From an uncultured Gemmatimonadales bacterium (lineage in GTDB: Bacteria > Gemmatimonadota > Gemmatimonadetes > Gemmatimonadales > GWC2-71-9): a DNA stretch of 64,000 nucleotides. Shown here in pieces: positions 8,221 to 20,110 of this stretch. A program made the position numbers and the translations under genes. Position 1 is the stretch's first letter. Each line of letters starts with the position of its first letter. The notes beneath the pieces are model-generated. The model searched no databases, was not told where the DNA came from, and saw only the letters and a program-made list of their open reading frames with translations. The DNA is taken from NCBI GenBank assembly GCA_947259405.1, contig CAMYLY010000005.1, positions 1-64,000 on the forward strand, written 5' to 3'.

Positions 8221-8838
8221 CTACCGCGACACCTGCTGCAAATACGCGGAGATGTCTTGCAGCTCCGCTTCAATCGGTGCGTTGCCTAAGAGGTCGACCA
8301 TGTGCTGGCGCATCCGTGTCACCACCGCCGGCCAATCCTGGGACGTGTGTTGCCGCGGATCGGGCAACGCGTGACATCGTTCGCAGGTCAGCATGTAATA
8401 CTCGCGGCCCACGAAGTCCGGCAGATCATCGCCAGCCACCTCGAACGCGTGCTCCAACATGTATCGGGTCATCGTCAAGCGCTCGGCAGCATTGGGAACG
8501 GGGATGTCGTGTTGTTCAGCAACGCGCTCCGTGCGCAGCCACATGCGTCGCATCACCACCGGCCAGTCCGTGGTCGAATGCGTTCCCGGACTCGAGAGCC
8601 CATGACACACCGTGCAGTATTGGTCCAGGAGCATCGCGCCTTCCGAGTCGGGCAAGGGCAGATCGGCACGCTGTGTCCCCTCCGGAGGCATCAGGGCCTT
8701 CGCCGAAGCGAGCACCAAGTTGTCGGATTGGCTTCGGGTCCGGGCTGGGGTGTCGTCGGAGGGCGGTGCGGTACACGCCACCAGCGCGAGCGCAGCAACC
8801 GACATAGCAGCGACGAAATCAGTGAGTTTCCAACGCAT
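8221..8838 (-). CDS. Dihaem cytochrome c lipoprotein (copy B)
   Basis: 205 residues, clearly paralogous to the gene just downstream: both have an N-terminal lipobox (here LALVAC), a CTVCH haem motif, RMWLRTERVAE, a CERCH motif and the block LPDPRQHTSQDWPAVVTRMRQHMVDLLG. Two adjacent genes in the same orientation with matching architecture point to tandem duplication. Divergence is substantial outside the haem regions (linker and N-terminus), so the copies are not recent. The 110-nt gap between the two leaves room for a separate promoter for copy A. Confidence 0.85.
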   Translation of the reverse strand: MRWKLTDFVAAMSVAALALVACTAPPSDDTPARTRSQSDNLVLASAKALMPPEGTQRADLPLPDSEGAMLLDQYCTVCHGLSSPGTHSTTDWPVVMRRMWLRTERVAEQHDIPVPNAAERLTMTRYMLEHAFEVAGDDLPDFVGREYYMLTCERCHALPDPRQHTSQDWPAVVTRMRQHMVDLLGNAPIEAELQDISAYLQQVSR

Positions 8839-8914
8839 CTCGACTCCAGGTGCACGAGAAACCGTCAGGGACGCCGAAGCGTCGAGTCCGTTTGCCGTCG
8901 CTGAATGGTCGTGA

Positions 8915-11140
<2,226 letters not shown>

Positions 11141-11147
11141 CGCAGAC

Positions 11148-11165
11148 GGGTGTCACGAGACACCC
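11148..11165 (+). terminator. Hairpin downstream of gyrB
   Basis: Perfect 7-bp stem GGGTGTC / GACACCC with loop ACGA, starting 8 nt past the gyrB stop. No T-tract follows, so it may be a processing or Rho-dependent end rather than an intrinsic terminator. Confidence 0.4.
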
Positions 11166-11230
11166 AGCCCACGGCGCGTAGTCATGAGACTCAGGTAGAC
11201 GCGCTCCGCTCCGCGGCACAACTTTCTTGC

Positions 11231-12916
11231 ATGAATCAACGGCCTTGGCACGCGGCGTACGACGCCAGCGTCTCACCGTCCCTCGAGTACGAGAATACTA
11301 CCCTCGTCGATGGCCTCGAGCGCGCAGCCGCCGAGTATCCTGCCCGACCCGCACTCGTCTTCCTCAACAGCACCCTCACCTACGCACAACTCCTGACCGA
11401 GGTCGAACGACTTGCGACAGCGCTCGCGGCGATGGGTGTCAAACCTGGCGATCGGGTGGCGATCGACATGCCGAACCTCCCACAGTTCGTTATAGCGTAT
11501 TACGGCATTCTGCGGGCCGGCGCGATCGCGACACCCACTAATCCACTCTACGCGCCGAGGGAGATCGAGCACCAATGGACCGATGCCGGAGTGGACGTCG
11601 CAGTCGTGGCAGATTTTATCTATGCGTCTCGGATCGCGGCGATGAAACCTGCCCTCCGGGTCAACCACTACATTATCGCCTCGGTACCCGAATACCTTCG
11701 GTTCCCCTTGAATTTCCTGGCGCCGATCAAGTTGCGCCGGCAGAAGCCACCGCTGGTGGCTGCTGTTGAATGGGCGGACGACGTCCATCCGTTCCGCAAG
11801 CTCCTGCAAGCGACGCATCCCGCTCCGCCCGCCACCGCAACCGACGTCGATCAAGTTGCCACCCTGCTGTACACGGGCGGCACGACCGGCGTCTCCAAGG
11901 GAGCGGCACTCACGCATGGGAACCTCGCCGCAAACGTCGCCCAACTGCGCCAGTGGGTGCAGCCCGCTGAGCGCGGAGACGAAGTCGTATTGACCATGTT
12001 GCCGCTGTTTCATTCGTACGGGCTTACGGTCGCCATGAATTTCGGCATCGGCATGGCCGCCACGCTCGTGCTCATTCCGAATCCCCGCGACATACCGGCG
12101 ATCATGACGGCGATTGCCAAGCATCGGGTCACGCTGGCCCCGGCGGTCCCAGCTACCTACAACGCCATCATCCAGCACCCGGATGTGGCGAAGTTCGACC
12201 TGAGCAGCGTGAGAGCCTGCAATTCAGGATCGGCGCCGCTCCCCGTGGATGTGCTGCAGCGGTTTGAAGCGGCAACGGGCGGCAAGATCACCGAAGGCTT
12301 CGGACTCACCGAAACCTCACCCGTCACGCATTCGAATCCCTTCGATCGGCGAAAGGTGGGGAGCATTGGTGTGCCGCTCCCCGATACCGATGCCAAGATC
12401 GTCGATGCGGATGATCCAACGCGTGACCTCGGTGTGAACGAAGTCGGGGAACTGCTGCTCGCCGGGCCGCAGGTCATGCGGGGGTACTGGAACCGAGAGG
12501 ACGAGACCGCGCTGACGATCAAGAACGGCTGGCTGCACACGGGCGACCTGGCACGCATGGATGAGGATGGCTTCTTCTTTATCGAGGGCCGCAAAAAGGA
12601 CATGATCATTTGTAGCGGGTACAACGTGTACCCGGACGAGATCGACCGGGTACTCACCGCCCACCCCGCTGTGCTGGAAGCCGGTACGATTGGGATTCCC
12701 GACGAACAACGCGGCGAGTCCGTGAAGTCCTTCGTCGTGTTGGCCCCTGGCGAAACGGCAACCGGGGAAGACCTCATCGCCTACTGCCGCGAAAACATGG
12801 CGGCGTACAAGGCGCCCCAAGCCATCGAGTTTCGTGACGAACTCCCCAAGAGTTCGGTGCTGAAGATTCTCCGACGCGAACTGCGATCCGAAGAGCTGGC
12901 CAAGCGCAACGCGTGA
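11231..12916 (+). CDS. Acyl-CoA ligase (FadD/AMP-binding family)
   Basis: 561 residues from ATG 11231; a GTG at 11150 opens a longer frame whose N-terminus looks non-coding, and neither start has a strong ribosome site. The AMP-binding P-loop is YTGGTTGVSKGAALTHGN (about residue 215), the second motif is GFGLTETSP, then HTGDLARMDEDGF and the C-terminal hinge GRKKDMI. Best match is long-chain fatty-acid-CoA ligase, activating a carboxylic acid through an acyl-adenylate. Its stop overlaps the start of the uracil-DNA glycosylase gene, although no functional link between the two is known. Confidence 0.9.
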   Translation: MNQRPWHAAYDASVSPSLEYENTTLVDGLERAAAEYPARPALVFLNSTLTYAQLLTEVERLATALAAMGVKPGDRVAIDMPNLPQFVIAYYGILRAGAIATPTNPLYAPREIEHQWTDAGVDVAVVADFIYASRIAAMKPALRVNHYIIASVPEYLRFPLNFLAPIKLRRQKPPLVAAVEWADDVHPFRKLLQATHPAPPATATDVDQVATLLYTGGTTGVSKGAALTHGNLAANVAQLRQWVQPAERGDEVVLTMLPLFHSYGLTVAMNFGIGMAATLVLIPNPRDIPAIMTAIAKHRVTLAPAVPATYNAIIQHPDVAKFDLSSVRACNSGSAPLPVDVLQRFEAATGGKITEGFGLTETSPVTHSNPFDRRKVGSIGVPLPDTDAKIVDADDPTRDLGVNEVGELLLAGPQVMRGYWNREDETALTIKNGWLHTGDLARMDEDGFFFIEGRKKDMIICSGYNVYPDEIDRVLTAHPAVLEAGTIGIPDEQRGESVKSFVVLAPGETATGEDLIAYCRENMAAYKAPQAIEFRDELPKSSVLKILRRELRSEELAKRNA

Positions 12917-13623
12917 TGGGGGGAAAGCAACGCTCCACGTCGCTGGAGGAGGTGCATCGCGACGTCGTCGCATGTCGGGCATGTCCCCGTCTCGTCGAGC
13001 ACCGCGAGCACGTTGCTCGAACGAGGAAGCGCGAATTCCGCGACTGGTCATACTGGGGCAAACCAGTACCAGGGTTTGGGGACCCGGCTGCCCGCCTCTT
13101 TGTCGTTGGACTCGCGCCGGCGGCGCACGGCGCGAACCGCACCGGACGCATGTTCACAGGAGATTCTTCCGGTGACTGGCTCTACGCGGCCCTGCACCGC
13201 TTCGGCTTCGCCTCCCAGGCGGCATCCACCAGTCGAAACGATGGACTTCGGCTTCACGATTGCTACATCTCGGCAAGCGGGCGCTGCGCCCCCCCCGCAA
13301 ACAAGCCAACGCAGGAGGAGTTGGATCGGTGCCTACCGTTCTTGCAGCGCGAGTGGCGAGCCCTATCGGCCGTCCACGTGACGCTAGTGCTTGGACACGT
13401 CGCGCACCGACAGTGGATGCGCGCCACCGGTTGGTGGGATCGGCTGCCGCCAGCGTCACGGCCGGCGTTCGCCCACGGCGTCGTCCACGGGATGGACGAC
13501 GGGCGCTTCCTCGTCACGTCCTATCACCCAAGCCGCCAAAACACCAATACCGGGCGACTCACCCGCGACATGTGGCATGACGTCTTCCGCCACGCACGCG
13601 AGATCATCGATGGCTTGCGGTAA
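12913..13623 (+). CDS. Uracil-DNA glycosylase, family 5 (UDGb) with FeS cluster
   Basis: 236 residues. The gene starts at GTG 12913 or the adjacent ATG 12916. N-terminal CRACPRL plus CYISASGRC give the four cysteines of the [4Fe-4S] cluster in families 4 and 5. Motif A reads GLAPAAHGANRTGR and motif B HPSRQNTNTGRLT, which is the family-5 form (GLAPAxxG, HPSxxNxxTG). The enzyme removes uracil and some other deaminated bases from DNA. It overlaps both neighbours, with the acyl-CoA ligase upstream by 4 nt and the YcnI-like gene downstream by 14 nt. Confidence 0.9.
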   Translation: MMGGKQRSTSLEEVHRDVVACRACPRLVEHREHVARTRKREFRDWSYWGKPVPGFGDPAARLFVVGLAPAAHGANRTGRMFTGDSSGDWLYAALHRFGFASQAASTSRNDGLRLHDCYISASGRCAPPANKPTQEELDRCLPFLQREWRALSAVHVTLVLGHVAHRQWMRATGWWDRLPPASRPAFAHGVVHGMDDGRFLVTSYHPSRQNTNTGRLTRDMWHDVFRHAREIIDGLR

Positions 13624-14182
13624 CCTCACGAGAACGGCATCCGCACTCGTCACATGGATGACGGTGGGGGCCGGCAGCGCCGTGGCGCAGGTGACGATGC
13701 AACCGTCCGCAGTGGCGCCAGGGGCAACCGAACGATTCGCAGTCCACGTCGTGAACCCACTCGATTCGCCGTTCGTGGCCATTCGCCTCGAGGTCCCTGC
13801 CGACATCGAGATTCTCGGCGTCCGGCCCTGGCCGGAATGGCCCTTTACGCTGGAGCCCAGCGCGGACGGCGGGGAATTGATCGAGTGGCGTGGCGGCTGG
13901 GTCGCCAGCGGCGAGCTTCAGGAATTCGTGTTCCTGGGACGACTCCGAACGGACGTCGACGGGGACGCGGTCGCGTTTCCGGTTCACCTCACCCGAGTTG
14001 GGGGTGCAGTCGAATCCTGGGTCGGGAGCGGCGCGAATCCGGCACCGCGCGTGCTGGTCGACCGGATACCGGAGTTGACGACCGAGGGGACGACGATGCT
14101 CGGCATGGTGGCGATCGTGGTGAGCTTCGCCGCGCTCGCGTTGGCCATCGCGGCTAGATTTCGGCGCAACGCGGCGACCTAG
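13610..14182 (+). CDS. YcnI/DUF1775-like secreted, C-terminally anchored protein
   Basis: 190 residues from ATG 13610, inside the end of the glycosylase gene. A signal peptide ends near GSAVAQ; the domain VTMQPSAVAPGATERFAVHVVNPLDSPF...EVPADIEILGVRPWPEWPF has the look of DUF1775 (YcnI), a family tied to copper handling; a transmembrane helix (MLGMVAIVVSFAALALAIAARF) closes the protein, as in YcnI. The mature N-terminus lacks the histidine after cleavage that binds copper in Bacillus YcnI, so metal binding is uncertain. No copper genes are adjacent. Confidence 0.62.
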   Translation: MACGNLTRTASALVTWMTVGAGSAVAQVTMQPSAVAPGATERFAVHVVNPLDSPFVAIRLEVPADIEILGVRPWPEWPFTLEPSADGGELIEWRGGWVASGELQEFVFLGRLRTDVDGDAVAFPVHLTRVGGAVESWVGSGANPAPRVLVDRIPELTTEGTTMLGMVAIVVSFAALALAIAARFRRNAAT

Positions 14183-15108
14183 TTCGAGAGCGTGTCCACC
14201 TGAGGACGAAACACATCGTCGGTCGGAGTGATCTCGTTCACTTTGTACTGCAGCAGCTGAAAGACGGTCCCGCCGCGCGCCTCTCGCACCCAGAAACCAC
14301 TCCCCCCCTCATCGAAGAGAAGCGCGGCCAGGGTATCGCCTGCCGTTCCCTCGAGCAGTAATACCCGGTCCGGGCTGTCGAAATCCGCAGAGTCCGCTTG
14401 GGATGGGCTTGCGAACCACGTACCCTGCGCGAGTAACGGCGAGAACTTCTCTCGGTAACCTGTAACGGCGGCAGAGTCAGCTGGATCGCCATTCCCGAAC
14501 ACCCATCCAGCATCATCGGAGCGAAGCCGGTAGTTCACGTCGCCACGCTCAATCGCGATCCCACCAATGTCGCTTGCCGCGACCACGAGAATTCGTTTGT
14601 CGCGCCAATCGCTGAGCGACCGACCGAACACGGTGCTCAGCTCGCCTTCCAAGAGATACACGAGATCTTGGCCTCGCACCCGCACATAGTTCGAGCGGAA
14701 AGTACGGCCGGAGTTCCCAACGAGGAGATCTACGACGGCCTGCTCACCTTGGTAGACTCGCACCTGTTTCGCGGAGGCCTCATCGACCCCCATCCGCGCA
14801 TGCGATGACGCGCTCTGGGCAACGAGGTCGCCCTCAACCGCTGACACCACCGCACTGAAGAATTCCTGGATTCTGGTGCTGTCCGCAGCGAACCCATTCA
14901 CCCGCCACGTCGGTCCGTCGCGTGCGACGGTAATCGTATCCGACCCACCTTGGATCAGTATGCGGTCGACCTGCTCCTCCACCAGCGCGCTCACCAACTC
15001 GCCTCGCTCCACGTCGTCACTCCCACCACGGAGGATGACGGCCAATCCCCAGAGAAATACGGCGGCACCGAGCGCCAGGGCGATCCGAATCAGCTGCTTC
15101 GAGCTCAT
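14179..15108 (-). CDS. DUF4340 domain protein of a GldFG-type ABC system
   Basis: 309 residues from ATG 15108 (ATGA overlap with the upstream permease stop, GGAGG ribosome site). One N-terminal transmembrane helix is followed by a periplasmic region with the DUF4340 repeats (V-x-x-I-x-I...W-x-V-N-G-F; W-R-D-K-R-I-L), found next to GldG-type transporters. The run of three minus-strand genes ATPase, GldF-GldG fusion and DUF4340 is a known module in many bacteria; its substrate is not established. Its stop shares CTAG with the stop of the convergent YcnI-like gene. Confidence 0.8.
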   Translation of the reverse strand: MSSKQLIRIALALGAAVFLWGLAVILRGGSDDVERGELVSALVEEQVDRILIQGGSDTITVARDGPTWRVNGFAADSTRIQEFFSAVVSAVEGDLVAQSASSHARMGVDEASAKQVRVYQGEQAVVDLLVGNSGRTFRSNYVRVRGQDLVYLLEGELSTVFGRSLSDWRDKRILVVAASDIGGIAIERGDVNYRLRSDDAGWVFGNGDPADSAAVTGYREKFSPLLAQGTWFASPSQADSADFDSPDRVLLLEGTAGDTLAALLFDEGGSGFWVREARGGTVFQLLQYKVNEITPTDDVFRPQVDTLSN

Positions 15109-17324
15109 GTGGCCTCCGCCGCGGGCACATACGTGGATCCGATCCGGCGGCGCCGGCGCACGAGCCGAACCGCGCCAACCACCACCAACAACAGTGGCAC
15201 CCCAACCACGTTGCCCCACTTCACGAAATCACGGACCGTGTCACTTTCGTAGGCGAGTGGTGGCGGCGCGCGGTTCTTCGACCTGATAGCGATCAACGCC
15301 TCGTCCTGCGCCAACCAGTCGATGGCATTGAGCCCGAACACGAAGCCGCCGGGCCAGCGTTGAACCGCGCCGTCACTCAGGAAGTCGCTGTTCCCGACGA
15401 CGACCACACGACCGCGCAGGGCCGTGGAGTCACTCACAAGCGGGTTCACCACCACCGCCATGACCTGCACGCCCAAGCTGTCTTGACTGTAGTCCCGCTG
15501 GGGATGGATGAACGCGGTTCCGGATTCGACCCCACCGGCTTCCGTCGTGGTGAAAAGGGGTATGACGAGATCGCGAACGGAGTCCGCAATCCCGATCGAG
15601 CTCGCCCAGGGAAACGTGGCCGACTCGACATCCCGGACCGGGGCCGCAGCACGTGTGCTGACCGCGCGTACCCAGAATGGATACGGGACGAACGCGCTCC
15701 CGCCTCCCATCGACACCGGGAAGAAGTCGTTTGACGCGAGGTCGTACACCATATTCGGCTGGATAGCAACGCCAAATGGCGTGAGAATGCGATTCCACCC
15801 TATCGGCTGTGGTTGGGCCATGAAGCCCTGTTGTTGCGGCGCCATGCCGCTGGCCATCACGAGCGCGCCACCACCACGAGCGAAGAACGCCTCGAAGTGC
15901 TGGGCTTGTGAATCCGAAAGAAACGGGGGCGATCCGGCGAGCACGAGCGTCGCAATGTCATCCGGAATCGGTGTGGAGTCTGTCACGGACACCGTCTGGA
16001 CGTCATACTGCTGCCGGAGCGCTACACGGAATCGGTTGAACGCGGCGCCGGAGGGGCTCTGCTGCTCCACGAAGCCGATCGCGCGGGGATCGGTTCGTGT
16101 CATCGATCTGATCCGCGAGGCCAACTGGTACTCGAGGTCGTCCGAACGCTGGATCAGCGAAATGGCCTCCTGTGCGTCCGCGTATTGGAGTGCGACGCCC
16201 AGGTAACCTTCGGTGACCGACAGCGCCTGGTCGCCAACCACGTTGAACTGGACCGGCTGCACGCCGGCATTGCGCGCCTCCTGCTCGAGTTCCTCATCGT
16301 CGCTGGGATCCACAGTGACCACGCGCACGTTGCCGTCGCTCGCGCCCCGAAAGTCGCGAAGCAGATCCTCGACATCACGTTTCATGAACTCGAGCCCGTG
16401 CGGCACCTCGTCGGAGACGTAATAGGTGATCGTGAGCAGGTCATCCAGATTCGCGAGCAGGGTCTTCGTCGCAGACGACAGCGTGTACGCGTTCCCCGGT
16501 GTGAGATCCAACCGCCCGCCGATATAGCGCCCAAACAGGTTGACCACCACGAGAGTCGCCACGACCAGGAGCGTCCCCAATTGCAGGCGCCGGCGCGCTT
16601 CGCGAGCACGTGACAATCGACGACCCAGGACCGCAAAGTACGCTAACCCAAGAAAGATGCCTGTCAGAGTGATGAAGTAGACGGCATCGCGCAAATCGAT
16701 CACACCGCGGTTGATATTCTCGAAGTGTTGGAGCACTGAGAGATTGGCGGCCAGCGTGCCCAGGCTGGCAGGAAGTCCAGTAATGAGCGGGTTGGCGCCG
16801 ATCAGGATCAGGACAAACATGACGGCGAGCGCCAGAATGAAGGCCGTGATCTGGTTGGGCGTGACGGACGACGCCCACACGCCCACGCCAACCAACCCCA
16901 TAGCCATGAGCGCCGTGCCGACGTACTGCGCGATGGTGACCCCAACGTGCAGGTCCGCTCCGAACGAGAGCCCTAGGGGGATCGGGATCGTGAGCGCCAA
17001 GCCAATCCAGACGAACCCCAAGTACCCGAGGAACTTTCCGAGCAGAAACTCGAGTTCGGTAACGGGTTGGGCGAGCACCACCTCCAGCGTTCCGATGCGC
17101 GAGTCTTCCGCCAACGACCGCATCGTCACGGCGGGAATGAAGAACAGGAAGATCCATGGCAGCAAGTCGAGCATGGGTCGCAATGACGCCGCGCCCAGCA
17201 AGAACACCTGCCCGAAGAACAAGAAGTCGGTGACGACCACGAACACGATGAAGAGGATGTACCCGGTCGGGTGATCGAACAGGGCCTGTAGCTCTCTGGC
17301 CGCAATCGTGCGAACGGGTTTCAT
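15105..17324 (-). CDS. ABC permease fused to GldG-type extracellular domain (GldF-GldG)
   Basis: 739 residues. Residues 1-240 form an ABC-2-type permease with about six membrane helices (MKPVRTIAARELQALFDHPTGYIL), followed by another membrane helix near 250-270, then a periplasmic GldG-like domain (LTPGNAYTLSSATKTLLANL, about 280-660) and a C-terminal helix with basic tail. In Flavobacterium GldF and GldG are separate proteins; here the two are one chain. ATGA overlaps the upstream ATPase stop (17321-17324). Without other gliding genes nearby, gliding is not implied; the module may serve in secretion or envelope maintenance, which is inference. Confidence 0.85.
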   Translation of the reverse strand: MKPVRTIAARELQALFDHPTGYILFIVFVVVTDFLFFGQVFLLGAASLRPMLDLLPWIFLFFIPAVTMRSLAEDSRIGTLEVVLAQPVTELEFLLGKFLGYLGFVWIGLALTIPIPLGLSFGADLHVGVTIAQYVGTALMAMGLVGVGVWASSVTPNQITAFILALAVMFVLILIGANPLITGLPASLGTLAANLSVLQHFENINRGVIDLRDAVYFITLTGIFLGLAYFAVLGRRLSRAREARRRLQLGTLLVVATLVVVNLFGRYIGGRLDLTPGNAYTLSSATKTLLANLDDLLTITYYVSDEVPHGLEFMKRDVEDLLRDFRGASDGNVRVVTVDPSDDEELEQEARNAGVQPVQFNVVGDQALSVTEGYLGVALQYADAQEAISLIQRSDDLEYQLASRIRSMTRTDPRAIGFVEQQSPSGAAFNRFRVALRQQYDVQTVSVTDSTPIPDDIATLVLAGSPPFLSDSQAQHFEAFFARGGGALVMASGMAPQQQGFMAQPQPIGWNRILTPFGVAIQPNMVYDLASNDFFPVSMGGGSAFVPYPFWVRAVSTRAAAPVRDVESATFPWASSIGIADSVRDLVIPLFTTTEAGGVESGTAFIHPQRDYSQDSLGVQVMAVVVNPLVSDSTALRGRVVVVGNSDFLSDGAVQRWPGGFVFGLNAIDWLAQDEALIAIRSKNRAPPPLAYESDTVRDFVKWGNVVGVPLLLVVVGAVRLVRRRRRIGSTYVPAAEAT

Positions 17325-18259
17325 GCGCCCTCCGAGCTCGTGAGCTGTCGGAAGAGCTCTTCTAGACTTCGCGTCTCCTGATGCAACTCGTACAGGGTCC
17401 AGCCCCTGGTCTTCGCCGCCTCGAAGATCAACGGCCGCAGGTCCTGCGATCCATCGGTCGTGACGGTCACGGCGGTCCGGCCGTGGCCGGCACGGGCGCG
17501 TTCAAGGTGGCGGATGCCCGCCATACCCTGAATCGTTTCTTCGATGCCCTGCCCGTCTGCTTCAACGACGATCTGCATCGCCCCTTTTGCTTTGGCTGTA
17601 AGCGATTCGACGGAACCGTCGGCCGCGATTTCGCCACGGTGAATGACCAGTAACCGCGAACACGTGTGCTGCACTTCAGGCAATACGTGAGTCGAGAGGA
17701 TGACGGTGCGCTCTCGCCCGAGTTCGCCGATCAAACGGCGGATCTCGACGCGTTGATTCGGATCCAACCCCTCGGTGGGTTCGTCGAGGATGAGGAGATC
17801 CGGGCTGTGGAGAATCGCCTGTGCCAGGCCGACGCGCTGGCGGAAGCCTTTGGAGAGCTCACCAATGGGTCGATAGTACACGCTCGCGATTCCCGTGCGC
17901 GCGACGGCGCCGTCAATCGCGCTGCGTGCCTGAGGGCCATGGAGGTCGCGGAGCCGAGCCACAAACTCCAGGTAGTCGGCCACCAGCATGTCGCCGTAGA
18001 GCGGGTTGTTCTCAGGGAGGTACCCAATGTGCCGTTTCGCTTCCCGACCGGCTTCCTCTAGGGGGCGGCCATCGAGCTGAATCTCACCCTGATCGGGTTC
18101 GTAGAACTGGGTGATCATCCGCATCGTCGTGGATTTCCCTGCGCCATTCGGACCCAGAAAGCCAACCACTTCACCGCGGTCAATCGAGAAGCTCACATCG
18201 TTGACGGCGGTGATGCCGTTGAAAGCCTTCGAAACCCCCAAAACCGTGAGCAGTGTCAT
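17321..18259 (-). CDS. ABC transporter ATPase of the GldFG-type system (GldA-like)
   Basis: 312 residues from ATG 18259. The upstream extension to 19267 crosses divergent genes and is not coding. Walker A is GPNGAGKST, the signature LSKGFRQRVGLAQA, Walker B LLILDEPTEGLD, the H-loop STHVL, and the C-terminal accessory domain has the form common to DrrA/GldA-type ATPases. It powers the fused permease encoded immediately downstream, to which it is translationally coupled. Confidence 0.92.
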   Translation of the reverse strand: MTLLTVLGVSKAFNGITAVNDVSFSIDRGEVVGFLGPNGAGKSTTMRMITQFYEPDQGEIQLDGRPLEEAGREAKRHIGYLPENNPLYGDMLVADYLEFVARLRDLHGPQARSAIDGAVARTGIASVYYRPIGELSKGFRQRVGLAQAILHSPDLLILDEPTEGLDPNQRVEIRRLIGELGRERTVILSTHVLPEVQHTCSRLLVIHRGEIAADGSVESLTAKAKGAMQIVVEADGQGIEETIQGMAGIRHLERARAGHGRTAVTVTTDGSQDLRPLIFEAAKTRGWTLYELHQETRSLEELFRQLTSSEGA

Positions 18260-18374
18260 GAAGTGGTGCTTCCCCCTTCTCGTAATGCCGAAATCCAACC
18301 CTGTTACAGCAGGACATTCTAACCAGCCAAATCGCCGAGGTTCAACCCCTAGAACGCGTTGGGCCACCGACACC

Positions 18375-18402
18375 TTGACCCCCATCCCAGATCGTTTACT
18401 TT
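18375..18402 (+). promoter_or_regulatory. Predicted promoter of the membrane protein / regulator / uppS operon
   Basis: TTGACC at 18375-18380 (five of six to the -35 box) lies 16 bp before TACTTT (18397-18402, three of six to the -10 box). The -10 is overlapped by the inverted repeat at 18398-18414, which is a typical repressor layout. Confidence 0.45.
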
Positions 18403-18414
18403 GTAATGCAAAGT
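18398..18414. promoter_or_regulatory. Candidate operator: 6-5-6 inverted repeat
   Basis: ACTTTG and CAAAGT form a perfect inverted repeat with five bases between. It overlaps the predicted -10 box of the operon whose second gene encodes a winged-helix regulator, so autoregulation is a natural reading. The actual binding protein is inferred. Confidence 0.5.
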
Positions 18415-18454
18415 TACTTCGGCTCATGCATTTACAACGCCAGGTGGGGGGCCC

Positions 18455-19036
18455 GTGACGATCCCGACCCAAGAAGACCAGCAGCAGGCGCACGAAACGC
18501 TCGCGTTCATCAGGCGGATGATGGAATCGGCCTCCACGTTCTCCGCGGTGTCCGGTTGGGGGATGGTCATCGTGGGAATCATTGGACTGATCGCCGCCAC
18601 CCTGGCATGGAGTGGCGGTGTGCCGGCTGACCTGCGCATCTGGATTCCGGCTGCTGTGGTGTCGCTGGCCGTCGCTGCTGTGGCCAACGCCTTCAAGGCG
18701 CACGGACAGAACGTCCCGTTGTGGTCGGGCGCCTTCCGCAAGTTGGCGTGGGTCATGACTCCAACGCTGGCGGCGGGGGCACTCCTCACCGTAGCCCTGG
18801 CCAACCAAGGAATCGACGCTCTCCTCCCAGGGATGTGGCTTGCCATGTATGGCGCCGGGGTGACCGCCGGTGGGACGTTGTCCGTGCGGGCCATCCGCTG
18901 GATGGGTATCGCGTTTCTCGGCCTGGGTGCGGTCGCCCTCTTTCGACCCGAGTACGGGCTCTCCTTGCTCGGGGCCGGTTTTGGCGGCCTGCATATTGCG
19001 ATCGGGATGGACATCGTCTGGAGGCACGGTGGGTAG
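18455..19036 (+). CDS. Multi-pass membrane protein (about six helices)
   Basis: 193 residues from GTG 18455, preceded by GGTGGGGGG. Hydrophobic segments near 30-50, 60-80, 95-120, 125-145, 148-165 and 168-190 suggest six membrane helices; the N-terminus (TQEDQQQAHETLAFIRRMME) is cytoplasmic and helical. It has no motif I can place. It is the first gene of an operon whose next gene, overlapping by 8 nt, encodes a small winged-helix regulator. Membrane proteins paired with such regulators are common, and the regulator may control this gene. Confidence 0.72.
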   Translation: MTIPTQEDQQQAHETLAFIRRMMESASTFSAVSGWGMVIVGIIGLIAATLAWSGGVPADLRIWIPAAVVSLAVAAVANAFKAHGQNVPLWSGAFRKLAWVMTPTLAAGALLTVALANQGIDALLPGMWLAMYGAGVTAGGTLSVRAIRWMGIAFLGLGAVALFRPEYGLSLLGAGFGGLHIAIGMDIVWRHGG

Positions 19037-19345
19037 CGTCGCGGCCGATTCTCTTGACCGCCTGATCCACGAGCGATTGCGACTGGGCATCGTGTCGGCG
19101 CTGGCGGCGGAGGAGGAGCTCAGCTTCGGCGACCTGAAACAGATCCTCCAGACCACCGATGGCAACCTGAGCGTGCACGCGCGAAAGCTGGAGGAAGCCG
19201 GGTATGTCAAGGTGACCAAGGCGTTCGAAGATCGGCGACCGCGCACGGCGTATCGCCTCACGACCAAAGGTCGCCGGTCGCTGGAGGCCTACCTCAAACA
19301 GATGGAGACGATTTTGTCCGAAGCGCGAGAGGCGTTGGAGCGGTC

Positions 19346-19349
<4 letters not shown>
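19029..19349 (+). CDS. Small winged-helix transcriptional regulator (HTH_27 type)
   Basis: 106 residues from GTG 19029, with GGAGG 5-9 nt upstream and an 8-nt overlap with the membrane protein gene. The core LDRLIHERLRLGIVSALAAEEELSFGDLKQILQTTDGNLSVHARKLEEAGYVKVTKAFEDRRPRTAYRLT fits the winged-helix DNA-binding family PF13601 (recognition helix DGNLSVHARKLEEAG). It is likely to bind a palindrome in its own promoter; the candidate is at 18398-18414. Its stop overlaps the uppS start (ATGA, 19346-19349). Confidence 0.85.
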
Positions 19350-20071
<722 letters not shown>

Positions 20072-20110
20072 GATTCCGCAACAGCCCTTTAGTACTTACC
20101 CTTCTCAGTC

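Noticed and set aside
18260-19267. Long N-terminal extension of the GldA-like ATPase
   Set aside because: It would run antisense through a membrane protein and a regulator gene, both of which have good starts and recognisable features.
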